Shown here piece by piece: positions 50,050 to 61,800 of a stretch of 64,000 nt of DNA (position 1 is its first letter; each line of letters opens with the position of its first letter). Source of the DNA: Tubiluchus corallicola. Lineage: Eukaryota; Priapulida; Priapulimorpha; Priapulimorphida; Tubiluchidae. Location of the stretch: NCBI GenBank assembly GCA_030141605.1, contig JAQGDQ010000129.1, positions 423,281-487,280 of the forward strand, in the 5' to 3' direction. The position numbers and the translations under genes were made by a program. The notes beneath the pieces were generated by a model. It had not been told where the DNA came from. It ran no database searches and worked only from the letters and a program-made list of their open reading frames with translations.

Positions 50050-51534
50050 CAGTGTGGCTCAGCATAGAAGTTTCTTTGTTTGCTGTGCAGCTCCATGTGA
50101 TCCACTCTGAATAACTCAGGTTACAGTGCTTGTATGTCTCTTTCACTTTTTTGCTTAATTGCATGTGGCTTACTATCATTTTGTGCTTGTTAGCTTTAAC
50201 TTTTTATGCTGCAAAGCAGGTTAATTCATTTTTCCTCGTGTGATGAGTTTTTTTATGTGGTCTTATATACAAAATTTGATAGGCAATTGTACTTACTATA
50301 TCTGACGTTATTGTTTTTATAGTACATTGTTAAATTTCAAAATCTTATTTGCTCACTAGTTTTATTTTAACATTCTTTTTACACTAACTTACAGTATTAA
50401 TTGCTTGCACTTTAGTAATTCTAGAGTGCATATTTCAATGCTGCAGCCTTCAGAAGCTCATTAAGTTTTTGAGGTAAACGTTTTTGACAAAATTTGTCAT
50501 TTTTGCAGAATAGCTAACAGAGTAACACATCAGTTTAGCAGACCAAATTAAAAAATATCATTTGCTAAAATTTGTGGATTTTTAACTTAGTTAGCCAACA
50601 GAGCTTTGATCAAGAATATTGCCAAAGGGTGGAAGCCACTTTTTTACAACACATGAGAATGAAAATTTTCAGAGTTATGAGCCATTACAAAAGGCAGAGT
50701 TTTGGTTTTTCACATGAGACTGAAATTTTTTTCTGTTCATCTTTAATAGTTATCACTAGTTGATTGTTTCTGAGTTTCCGGAAACCATGGTGTTTCAATG
50801 CACAATTTTAATTGCTGATTTAAACTTCAGAGCTATTTTTAATTTTGTTATAATTATCAGCCAACTGAATTTGTCTCCCTATAATAACATAGATCTACGT
50901 ATTTGTATTAATTTAGCACACCACAAACACTTTCACTAGAAGCAAAACGGTGTATGTCATAGAAAACTACGTAACTGCTGCAGTTAAATTCAACACCATT
51001 CATTACTTCAATGAATACTGCCTTTAATTCCATATTTGCTTTTTTTTATCCTCTTTGATGAAATCTCTAGTCCTGTGTCATTTAACGTAGTTGAACAATT
51101 TTAATTGCAAACTCCCATTTAGTATAACACACACCAGACTTTGTACATTACCGCAAAAGATTACATCTTAACCTTTTCCCATCCCTATTTTCACACGTAT
51201 CTTAGTCTCACCTACAGACTCTCAAAATTTTTCTAAAGGTCACCGTTTAATCCCTCTTCCTGCGAGCCTTTATGTATGCACTACACTACAGTATGCAACA
51301 CATAGTTTGCACATTAGCCATGAAGTGTCACAGTTTTAATCCCTTCCTTACTGCCAGGCCAACAAACAAACTGCAAAAATTCATTTAACCATCATTATTC
51401 AATTTTTTTTTTGTTGTTGCGTGCTCCAATATGACTTATTATAAGACGCACTTTTTACTTTTCTTGGAAACGGTCACGTTTCTGGCACTCAAGCACCAGA
51501 TTACAAATTCCAAAATTCACATTTTTATTCCTGT

Positions 51535-51655
51535 TTCAATTTCAATTGTTCAGTCAGCTTTATTTGCGCAAATATATACAATGTACATTGGCAAAGCAAT
51601 ACACGTTAAATACTACATAAAACAAAAAAAACATAATAGGCTGTGTGTAAAGTGC
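51535..51655 (-). mobile_element. Solo 3' end of the LINE family found at 42663
   Basis: About 115 bp are nearly identical to 42663-42775. The match includes the string ACAATGTACATTGGCAAAGC, then AATACACGTTAAATACTACA, and the block ATAGGCTGTGTGTAAAGT. Similarity stops abruptly at about 51655. It is a strongly 5'-truncated insertion, or a SINE sharing the LINE tail. Confidence 0.8.
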
Positions 51656-52121
51656 GTCCGTTTCGTTCATCTGCATTTTGTCTCATGATATCCTTTCATA
51701 CAATGTATGCACGAAATAAGTAGTAGCACACTTTTTACCAAAGCCACAAACGTAACCACTTTCTTCAAAGTAAATTAAATTGGTCTTGTTCACTAAAACC
51801 CCACACCCTCCATCAACCAACTGAGTCACCCTGCTACTAAAACCCTAGCCGTATATCCAGCATCACCGCGTACTCAAAATTTTCCCCCATCTGGGCTTTA
51901 AGCATGAAGCTTCATTTTCAACTGTATAGTTTCTGGGATATTAAGCGAAATAAAAGCACAGAAGTAAATGTACATTAAAATATGAATAATTAGTAACTAT
52001 TCCCATTTTGTCGAAGAAGTAACTCTGGAGAGGAGATCAGTATAGGCTTTATTAATACAATTTACCCTTTTAAAATGTTAACCTGAATTATCACAGTATG
52101 AATTCTTTATTATTACAGTGC

Positions 52122-52184
52122 ATAAGTGATCAAGAATTAAACCCTTAATTAATGCTCACCCCTAATTAATTCTTGATCACTTAT
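52122..52184. repeat. Perfect 19-bp inverted repeat
   Basis: ATAAGTGATCAAGAATTAA at 52122-52140 is exactly complementary in reverse to 52166-52184, with a 25-base spacer. The TGATCA core and arm length make chance less likely than for pure AT repeats. Confidence 0.75.
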
Positions 52185-52769
52185 TCGAAAGATATTGGAG
52201 CAAGTTTTCGAACCACTAGTAAAAAATGGTCTTAAAAGGATCATGCACATTACTTGATTTTGTTCTGCAGTAAAACCACTATTAGTTTGTTAAAAATATT
52301 GCACAGAAACTGCAACTAAACCACACTGATCGCATGATGTTTCAAGCATTTTAATTATAAAGAACGTATGTGACTGAGGTACTGAATTATTCGAATCTAT
52401 AATTTTAGGTTTCGATTTGGATTCGAACTCGAACGTTCGATGCTCACCCATAGAACTAATCCCTCTGCCTTTGCTGAATTTCCAAATTACTAAATTAACC
52501 TGACATTGCGTGAGTTTAATAACAACACAGTGAGTTAGTTAGGAGCAGCTAGTCTTGGCCTGTGTGTTTTGTTACTCTTATCTATTTCATGTCTTTCGTT
52601 CTTTTTTCTAACATTTTAACGCCGAGGTGTTGATCGTGGAGATTCACGGAGATCAATTTATGATATCTATCAAAGTGCGTTTACGATGTTCGCTATTGCT
52701 AGTTTACACTTATACTAACGACCACCAACTTCATCTAAAGCAGTGTAATAGGTGATGATGGTAACTAGG

Positions 52770-53140
52770 TCTGTAAGCTTGGGCAGGCTTGTGTTGTCCC
52801 CTCCCCCCAATCTTCTTCAAAAACTCTTCCAAGTTGCTCTTTACACTGGCAGAATTCACCGCTTCTTCCGTCAACCGGTTACTGGTGTTTATAACCCTTT
52901 GGCTAAAACTGTATTTCCTAAGTCTGCTGTCATCACTAACAGTAAAAAAGTCATTACATTCCAGACCTTCAATCCTATCACAATTCTCAAAACTTCAGTC
53001 AGTCTACGGCGTTCTAGAGGCATCAATTTGCATTTCAGTTTCTGTTCATATGTTAACTCTGGCAAAGTAGCACACTCGATCAAGATTATCGCGCTCTCTT
53101 TTATACACCTTCTAGCAATCTAATATCTTTCACGATGTAG
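52770..53140 (-). pseudogene. Reverse-transcriptase C-terminal fragment (non-LTR)
   Basis: In the minus frames one reads RVYKRERDNLDRVCYFARVN and then, after stops, QMQIDASRTP-like sequence and RLRKYSFSQRVINTSNRLTE followed by EAVNSASVKSNLEEFLKKI. SFSQRVIN plus SLP-like and FKNRLD-like blocks is the usual end of CR1-like RT proteins. In-frame stops show it is dead. It is not a close copy of the 43140 fragment, so probably a different LINE lineage. Confidence 0.6.
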
Positions 53141-53269
53141 GGTCTCCATTCAGCTCTGAAGAAAAAATTAAAGTTGCCTCAAGATAATCCACTTATTAAA
53201 GCTTTCCATGAATCAGTTCAGTCATTAAAAAACCAAGAGGCACCAGGTTACTTAAATGGTTGGATGTAG
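53141..53269 (+). pseudogene. Unidentified 42-residue protein-like fragment
   Basis: After a possible splice acceptor (CACGATGTAG) the plus strand encodes GLHSALKKKLKLPQDNPLIK followed by AFHESVQSLKNQEAPGYLNG and WM, then a stop. The composition looks like real protein, with few AT-biased codon artefacts. It ends about 25 bp before TIR element copy 3. I do not recognise the family; it could be a transposase piece or a lost exon of a host gene. Confidence 0.3.
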
Positions 53270-53294
53270 TGTGAAAAGATTTCAACGGAAAATC

Positions 53295-53970
53295 GGGAGC
53301 GGAGTAGGACAATTGCCGTACATGGACTAGCCCAAGTAGGACGCGTTGTACATGGGCTACCCAAGTAGGACACTAAAGACCCCCAGGTCACGAATTGAGT
53401 TGTTAACCATAGTGGCAGCATCCGTCATCCTTCTTTATTTTTAATAATAATCATCAGCAATGTCAGTACACTTTGAATAATTTATTATACATCTGATAAA
53501 ATAAAAGAATCTTATTCTGAGCTTGTCGAATGAGCTGGCTTTGAGATTAATCTTTTTGAAGTGAAATAAACCCACTTTTCAGGCGATTCCAACATATGGT
53601 TGAGGTATGTCATTTTTATTTTGTCTCACTTCACACACAGCTGATCCGTTTTACTACTTCTTCAAATAATTGTTTTCTCCTAAGCAAATGGCCTAGCGAG
53701 CCATGTACTGCCACGTGGTATACAAGATACTGAGCCATTTACTCTCTGTTATAATACTCTTTGGATTATTGAAATTAATTGTCTGCCTTTCCTCAAAGCT
53801 AAAACTTATTTTTTCATGTTGTGAAGGCTTATATCAGCATCTGTTTCATTTTCAAATTTGTGAGAGAAATCGCTAATGGGCTGCCCATGTACGACACTTG
53901 TTTTCCACAAATTTAGCACATGTGCCTTGGGCCAAGTGTCCTACCTCAGGTAGTGGCGTACTCCGTGCCC
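53295..53970. mobile_element. Non-autonomous TIR element, copy 3 of the TAGCCCAAGTAGGAC family
   Basis: It is in the same orientation as copy 2. The left end GGGAGCGGAGTAGGACAATT is followed by ACTAGCCCAAGTAGGACGCG and CTACCCAAGTAGGACACTA. The interior shares TTTATTATACATCTGATAAA, then CTTATTCTGAGCTTGTCGAA, with copy 2 (ATGAAATAAAAGAATTTTAT region). The right end is GGTAGTGGCGTACTCCGTGC followed by CC. No reading frame of transposase type was found. Confidence 0.8.
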
Positions 53971-54435
53971 TACAAGATACTTTTTCCTAGAGAGTAGCTA
54001 AGGATCGAAACGCTTGGCAGCAAAAGTAGATTTGCCACCACTCCAGATTTGGCCAGGAGTCTTCCGAAATTCAGTCACACATCTGTAGTTAGATCAGATT
54101 TTTCAAAAATTCTGAAATCTGATTTCAACCATCAAACTGAAATTTAAGTGGAAAAACCTAAAACCATGCATGCTATTGAAACATTGAATAAGAGAAAGCT
54201 AAAAATAGCAAAATCTCTATTAAGTAAAATAGTAAACTTATTAAATTAAATTTAAATGATTACATGGCTTCATCACCCTGTCTGCATTTTTTGCCAATTT
54301 TTCTACAGCAGCAGTTGCTGCAATGCAAGTTCCATTTTAGCTTTAATTCACATCACAAATTACACAAACTATTTCCAGCAATTTAAAAACGTGAGAAATG
54401 TATTGGGACTGAGAAGGAACTTCAAAAATTATGTA

Positions 54436-55284
54436 CAGTCTAGCCTCGTTATCTCGCCCCTCGTTATGCCGCCAAACTCGTCTCTCGCCATAGAAAGTAC
54501 CAGGACGGATTTCCTGCTTTGATATTTACCTCGTTAAGTCGCCACCCTCGCTTCTCGCCCTCGCCACGTCATGCTAGGATGAGTGCTTATGTAAACTATG
54601 TATATTCGTTATGTCGCCAAACAGACAAACTCAGAGGTGAATCGATCAATACATATACCGCGTGTCGATCAATATAACCGTGGTATGTAGACAATGCTGC
54701 TGTACTCGATAGACAGACATAATTAATCTAGTGTGTGTCTCACCAGGATTAGATTAGGAGTGCTGTGGTTGGTTAATGCGCAGAGAAACTAAAGCGTCAC
54801 CGATATCCTTACTCTATAACAGGTGTCGACACACTGATGCGATACTTTGAACAGTCTGACAGAGTCACAAGCGACGATATTCAAGGATTGTGTTTGATTA
54901 AACGTCGTGTTGACTGCTTGTGTGTATCATCAATCAAACAGTCGTTACTTCTGAATTATTTCAGCCATCAGTAACTCATTTGTGAACATTTCTAAATCTT
55001 TTGCTAAGTTTATTGCATTTAAGTGTATACTCGAAAAAGGTTTTTTAAATGAAAAAGTAACATTTTAAGATTATTTTTATGACATTTTTTCATTTCTGAT
55101 TTAATGTTGATTGGTATCATAATGCAAAATATGTTTTATATGTACATAGAGGAACACTATGTTAATCAACTATTATGTATATACATATAGACTAACTTCG
55201 TTATATTCCCGTTATCTCGCCATACTCGCCTCTCGCCAAAAATTTGCCCTAGACAGACAGTGGCGAGATAACGAGGCTAGACTG
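54436..55284. mobile_element. Tigger/pogo-like non-autonomous element
   Basis: The perfect 23-bp terminal inverted repeats CAGTCTAGCCTCGTTATCTC plus GCC are flanked by TA on both sides (54434-54435 and 55285-55286). Degenerate CTCGTTATGTCGCC copies recur inside, near both ends. This matches the ends and TA target of Tigger-type pogo elements. The 849-bp interior has no intact transposase frame. Confidence 0.9.
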
Positions 55285-56059
55285 TACATTGCTTGCACTT
55301 GTGTAAGTTTTACACTTTTAGGACTTTCTCAGAGTCCTAAGTGAAGAAATTTGTACTACATTGTGATTTAAATTTCTTGATTTTTGTTTATGAAAAAGTG
55401 CCCATAAAGACGCCTAAAATACAGGAAACTCTGCCCTATGCAGGCCCCACTCCGTAGCTGGCTTTTAACTCCTGGTTTTGGTTCATGACATGGTGGCAAC
55501 CCTAAGCAGAAGGTTAATACTTAATAGTTTGTCCTTCGATGAATGAACACAAATCATGACATGATGAGCACGGAAGTGGTGCTGATAACAAACTGGCATA
55601 GCAGTGTCTAGTTCTTTTTTGCTGGGATTACTTCTGTGTTTACCTGTCTTGATGGAAGATTTAATTCATTTTAGCATTCTACCTGCCCAATGTCTACAAT
55701 AGACGTAATTTGCATATGACTCAGATAAATTTATTTATCTCTTGTAATATACAATAATGTCAAGTACATAAACAAAATAAGTCATTAGTTTACAGAAGGG
55801 GAAGCGAAACAATTGTGGAGGTTGGGCGATTCAGCCACCCTCTTAGTTAAAAAGACGATTTACAGAGAACTGGAATGAAATAAACAAAGTCCTGTCAAAC
55901 TGAAACAATACAGTAATGATAAAATGATTACAAACAAAAGAATCAATCTAGTTTTAAGTGGAAAAACAATAATACCATAGTCAAAAAACATAAACCAGCA
56001 GACATTTCCTTTGCTAATTAGACAAAACAATTGAGAAACAAAAACAAAAAGCTGTCAGA

Positions 56060-56130
56060 AGTATATATTTATCGGACTTGAAATTGGGGTAGTGTATGAT
56101 AAATCATACAATTTCCTTTAATTTACAAAA
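56060..56130. repeat. Dispersed repeat shared with 35200-35275
   Basis: TTTATCGGACTTGAAATTGG and the following GTAGTGTATGATAAATCATA resemble TTTTATCGGACTTGAAATGG and GTAGCATGTGAAAAATCATC at about 35205-35250, and both are followed by a CTTCCTTTAA-like block. The family is unknown. Confidence 0.6.
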
Positions 56131-57128
56131 ACAAATTGGTTTGTGTATGGTATTATAATAACTATCAAATCAAAAGCAAAAACAAAGAAACAAAATTTAA
56201 AGCAAAACAGCAAGCAACTTGTTGTTTTAAGCATAAAAAGCAAGAACTTGAAAACTGGAAATATAAACTGCTAAAACGAATTCATGCATAAAATTATAAA
56301 AAACTACAACCAAAATAATTGTGCTTTAAGAAAAACAAAAATTAAGGAAATTAAGTCAGCATAAAATAAGCCCATGAAATAATGCAACATAATACTAATA
56401 ATAATTTGGTTAACAAAATAGATACATGCAGACAAAGCAACATTACTTTTGTCATTAGAACTGATTTTTCCAAAGGCAAATATTTGCCTTTTGTCAATTT
56501 TATTAGGCTAACTGAAAAGTCTTGTTGAGTACCTTTTATATAAGTACAGGTTTGTTTTTTTTCCGTATCATTTCTTTATCTGCTAATGCATAATGCTGAA
56601 AAAAATACGGAAAATTATACAATATCACTTAACCTTTACACTTATCATTACAAAGACTATATTCACCAATAAAAGTTGCACTGTATTTAGTTACCATATT
56701 TTTAAAGAGACATTAGTAATGTTTACTGGTAATGAATAAAATAATTTAGCACTTTGGTATTTTAATCACTGTTGTCCTTTAGTGGTATTAAATCTTTTCA
56801 ACAAAAAAGCGAATTTTTTGGGGCTGATCTAATGAATGTTCGATACAGGTGCTGTGAATGTTGGATATAGGTGTATAATAAGTTATTATTATTAATAAAC
56901 AGAAAAAAGGTTTGGCAGCGTATTATTCCTGAATTTGTACACAAATTTAGCTAATTCTAATTTATAGATATCAGATAGTTTTGACAGTCTTAGAACAGCA
57001 CATGAAGGCCAGTGCTTGATGAGTACAAACTTTACTCTTTGATGAGCTTTCAATACTGATAACTAATTATAAGAGGAATTTCAAATTCTATCTAATGTCA
57101 GTAATTATAAATGCAAGAAGTATTAGAT

Positions 57129-57265
57129 GACTCACTGTCCAAATGCCCAGATATGTTACTATCCAAATATTCATTGCCCAAGTGTCCGCTACCCCAGTAT
57201 CCAGTACGTCCTTTGCCCAAGAGTGCACTGCCCAAATGTCTACTGTTCAAGTGTCCCCTGCATGC
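57129..57265. repeat. Degenerate minisatellite, about 10-15-bp units
   Basis: Variants of CACTGCCCAAATGTC (for example CATTGCCCAAGTGTC, TTTGCCCAAGAGTGC, TACTGTTCAAGTGTC) recur about nine times. Spacing and sequence are irregular. It gives short open frames that look like Cys/Pro-rich peptides, which I regard as artefacts of the repeat. Confidence 0.6.
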
Positions 57266-58893
57266 ACACAAGTGATCTACAGCCTGCAACAAACTATAGC
57301 TCGAAACATAGATTTAAATGCCACGCATGCGCAGAGAGATTGCTTTCCTGCATATCGATCACTACGTGAGACATTCAAGCTTGCCTGACATTCCCCTGTA
57401 ACACTTCGCCTTGTGCCGCCTCATTGTGTACCACCTTGCCATGTACTGTAGTACACTGTGCCTCCCTGTGCAATAGCTTACTCACTATTGTTTTGGCTTA
57501 GTGATAGTTGAGCGAGGGTGCAGCACTGCAGTACATAGAGGTTTCAAGCAAGCATGGTCGTCCCAAGTATTCTCAGGCATTAGTGTGTGCACATTATTTG
57601 GATTCAAGAGGTTTTAGATAAACCTGGTCTGTCTATCTGATGCATCATTTCAGCCAGCTAAGGCTTTTATCAAGTTTAGGCAGATTTTGTAATAAAAGCA
57701 ATTAATTGTGAAAGTTCAGCCACATAAGCTGTAAACAGTTATTTTCAAGTCAGCATTTGATGCCAGAACATATTAAACTTTAGTTACTTCCAAGTCAGAA
57801 TTGGGTAGTGAAACTTGCTTGGTTATTGCCAAATCTAACGTTGCTGTTAGCTAGCCTTAACTTATTTAGTACTGAGGTAATGTTTTAGGTAAGTGCTATC
57901 GACTTACACAAACTTTGAAATAATATATTACCCTCACAAAACTTTGTTACAATATACTTCCTCAATGGGCACAAATCTGTATTTTTTCAGAAGTGCGTTC
58001 GATGCTAATAGGTGGCACGCTTCTGAGAATTACACAGCTGCGAGCCAAAATGATGATCAGGAGGGAATTAAACAGAGTAAGATGGATACTCCGTCAATTA
58101 GTTAAAGCAAACAGGAATTAATTTTAGTCAAGTATCAGTTGTAAATTAGGCATTAATAGATAGCCAACGAACTTTCTAAGTTTGATACTTTTGCTGAAAC
58201 AATTGCTTCCATTAAAGTGGCATTTTAGGCAAACCTGTCACCGATCTCCATGGTATGCTTGTAAATTGTAGTCAAGCATACGCATGTATCATTTGTTGCA
58301 ACCAACTGTACTGACTATACACCATGACACCAATTGTATACCACACAACAGACCATGGTACTTGTATTAGAACTTAGCACCCATTGTTGCCTCACTTTTT
58401 GTGAAAGAGTCTAGCAATCTCTCTCTGTGTACTCATAGCATTAAAATCTATGAGCTCAAAATCAGTTTAGTGTAAATGTGGTTCTTAATTTACTTACATT
58501 TTTGTTGGTGTGTCACTTCTGCTGTTATTGCTCATCTTTTGAAGCCCATTTTGATTTGGATTTTTTCTCATTTCTGCAGTACTCTATTGTGATGTCACAC
58601 AGAATTTTCCTATACAAGCCTATAGTTATTAATAAATGCTGTTTTTCTTTATAAGTAATTGCCAAAACAGAATACATTCTTCCTTATCCCATGCCCCATC
58701 CCTCTACAAAGTTTTGTGGAAATCTGCAAGCAAATTTTGTGTAATCTTGTTAACTAACCAATGAGTATGAAAATGTAAATTACTCAGCAAAGGTAATAAT
58801 GTGTTTGTTGACAGTTTTTATTTTCAGAATGGTAAATTCAGAATGGTGCCTGATTTTTGAAGGCAGACTGAGCTTTTTATAAATTATCTTAAT

Positions 58894-61800
58894 ATGCCAT
58901 TTACCAGTCTTTGGGCTCTTGACACGACAGGTCAGCCTTATCATTTATCCACTGCAAAAACTGAATGGCATCCATGTGGAGATAGACACACAGAGCTTAA
59001 GCGCATTTCTGCAGCTGCGCAATCAGTGTGGGCTCTTGGTGGTGATCAGCAAATATATTTGTATGTTCCTTCTAGTGATTTGCCAATACGGGTACAAGAA
59101 AATACTTTTGAAAATCAGGTATATAAGTTTTTGTAGTATATATATATATTCTTAAGTTATGTTGACGTGCGCAAAGTAGTAGTATGGCTGAGCAATCTTC
59201 GTTTACAAAATTAACAGTCCTGAATAGTAACAGAATGATTTGCATGTAACATTAGCTTTTGCAGCCAGAGCTATTATGTTATAACAGCCCTCCGTAATGA
59301 TGTGATTATTGTACTGAGATTTTAAGAGAATCAGAAAACTGATTCAATTTTACTTGCTTACCGAGGAATAGCTGTACCAGAACATTTGCGTCACAAACAC
59401 TTGTGGTACAAAAATTACCTTATTTTGAATTTTGAACGTCCTTACAATGTGTTTGGTGCTTTGAATAAGCAGGGTTTCAATAATAAGGTTAGTAATTCTT
59501 CCATTGTGGTAACAGCTTAGAAATCCTACAGTAGGCATATCTGGATTTGTATTAGTACAACTTCCTTAATAGTTTTTTAAATGTGCATTTACAAGTAATT
59601 TTAACGATCCTTTAATAATTTATAGCGTTGGCGTCCCTTGAAATATGGTGGCTGGACTGATCAGCTGATTTTTTCTGACCGACCAAATTTTAGCAGTGCT
59701 GATGGCAAAAAAGCTTTACGCAAAGAACATTTCCGGCTTCCGAGTTCAGCGTGGGAATGGGAAGGTGATTGGCACATACAGGAAAGCATTGATGGGCAGT
59801 TAACTGGACCAGAGGTATCAACATTTTAAGATTTAGATTTTTGTGGGTCTTTCAGCTGCACCACATGTGGGCAACTGGTAGTCTGAGGGCCAAATCCAGA
59901 CTCTGAAACTTTTTCCCAGATCTCGTTGCCAGTAAATAACTTCAATGTTTCAAGCCGAGTCACAGGCGAGACATAGGATTTGCAGCGATGATTTTAGACT
60001 CCATGAATGTTATTATTCCTATCACTCATCGTTATCATGCATTGCCATGGACAATAAAAAATTCAGGTTAACTTGCAAACACAAAGGTCATGAAACGTGC
60101 AGGGTAAACATCTAAGTTAGGGGCCTTGTCATTGATTTGTGAATGGTGACTTCGGCTCAAAGGGTACCAAGGATTACATACATCACTCAGCTGTTGTCAT
60201 AACATTGAATCACTTGGAAACTGTAGTACATAGAGTCACAAAATTAAGCAAAGTCTGAAGTAGGGACTGATATAATGGTATGTTTAAAAAACTCCTGTTG
60301 GTTAAGTGCCCGAGATAGGAGACAAAACATGAAAATTTTGAATAACTCAGAAACTGTATTAACTAGAGTCACAATGCTAGTAAGGATAGATGCTTAGATA
60401 ATGGTGGATAAAAGCTCAGTTAATTTAAAGGCCCAAAATAGGAGCTAAAATGTGGAAATGAGAGCAAACTACTCGGTCGCATATGAATAAACTGCACTGC
60501 ATTAATTCAAAGAGTAACAATTGTCAAGGGTCACATTGCAAAATTTTGCAAATGTAATATTGGTCTGAACCAATAATTTGTAGAAGAGAAATTTTAGCAT
60601 ACTTTTATATCACAAAACTCTCAATATCAAAAATGTTCAAAAATGCTTCGAAACACTCTCACATCTAGACTGTCAAATCCATAGTTTTTTTTTTTGGGGG
60701 GGGGAGGGGGTGGACAGGAACATAGTTCTCTACAGACATTTTAGCTTTGTATTTGCCCATCTTCTATGGCTCTTCATTTGCATTTGTTGCAATTAAAATA
60801 TTTAGGGATGGATGTATGCTGTGGATTTTCCTCGACCATGGCATATAGAACAGCAGTGGAAGTCTACAGTCCGTCGACGAAAGTGGATCCGATTCCGCAA
60901 GTTTGTGAGATTCAACACTTGGATTCAGGTACTTAAATTTTAATTTTTAATATAGGGTATATACAATTATTCGTCATTTTACCTTCAAATAGAAGAATCA
61001 ATATTATTCTTATAGTGATACATACGTTTGAAAAAGCTTCTGTCTTGAAATATTTTTGTTGGAATGTACTTTATCATTTCACATTCAACATAGCATTTGG
61101 AATTTCTTAAACATGTTATTCCTGGAAAACAGGAAATTGACTCTGAAGCAGTAGCGTGCAGAAGGGGGGCAGAAGGTGCAATGGCCCCAGGCATCCATAT
61201 TGGGAGGGCATCCATTGAAAGAGTGAAATAAAAATTTAGTTTTTGAAATTTGAAATTGTTTCTGTTAACTTCAATGTACAAGCACCTGACAGTACCACAA
61301 GCTGGTGTGAATGTGGATCTGTGTTTTGATAAGTGAGACCAAAGTAGAAAATCTGTTACATCTAGATACTTCCGATTAAGACAATTTAAAGTAACTTAAG
61401 GAGATTAAGATAATGTGCGTTGCATACAGATTACTGCGTTGCCATCGCATTTTCAATCGCAAATTCTGAAAGATCATTTTCAAAACTGAAATTAATAAAA
61501 ACACATCTTAGGTTTTTCACGTCACAAGAGCAAATGACCAGCCTGGCTTTAATCAGCAGTGAAAAATCACAGTTGACGTAAAAATGAAACACTTCAAGTA
61601 TTTTCTGACAGGAGATCTCATTTGGGGAACTGAACTTATTAAATGGGGGCAGATTTATATTTAATTTGAATAATGTGTTTATTTCTTGTTTCATCTGTTT
61701 TTACATATTTAAGATGTCTTCCTTTCTCACATTTTTCAGTGCTAGGTCCTATAGTCCCCTTACTTGAGTTTTGGGGTATCGGGGAGTTGGACCCGGGCAT

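Larger units (their letters stand above)
50050..58893. other. Gene-free, repeat-rich interval between TPP2 and TECPR1
   Basis: No conserved gene was recognised in about 8.8 kb. The first few hundred bases should be the TPP2 3' UTR. The rest contains a retrotransposon tail (51535), a hairpin (52122), an RT fragment (52770), a short protein-like frame (53141), two TIR elements (53295, 54436), a dispersed repeat (56060) and a degenerate minisatellite (57129). The TECPR1 promoter and any 5' UTR exons should lie toward the right end; an acceptor-like TTTTCAG sits about 60 bp before its ATG. Confidence 0.55.

Noticed and set aside
57127-57388. Cys/Pro-rich small proteins in two frames
   Set aside because: They are produced by the degenerate CACTGCCCAAATGTC minisatellite; two overlapping frames are open for the same reason.
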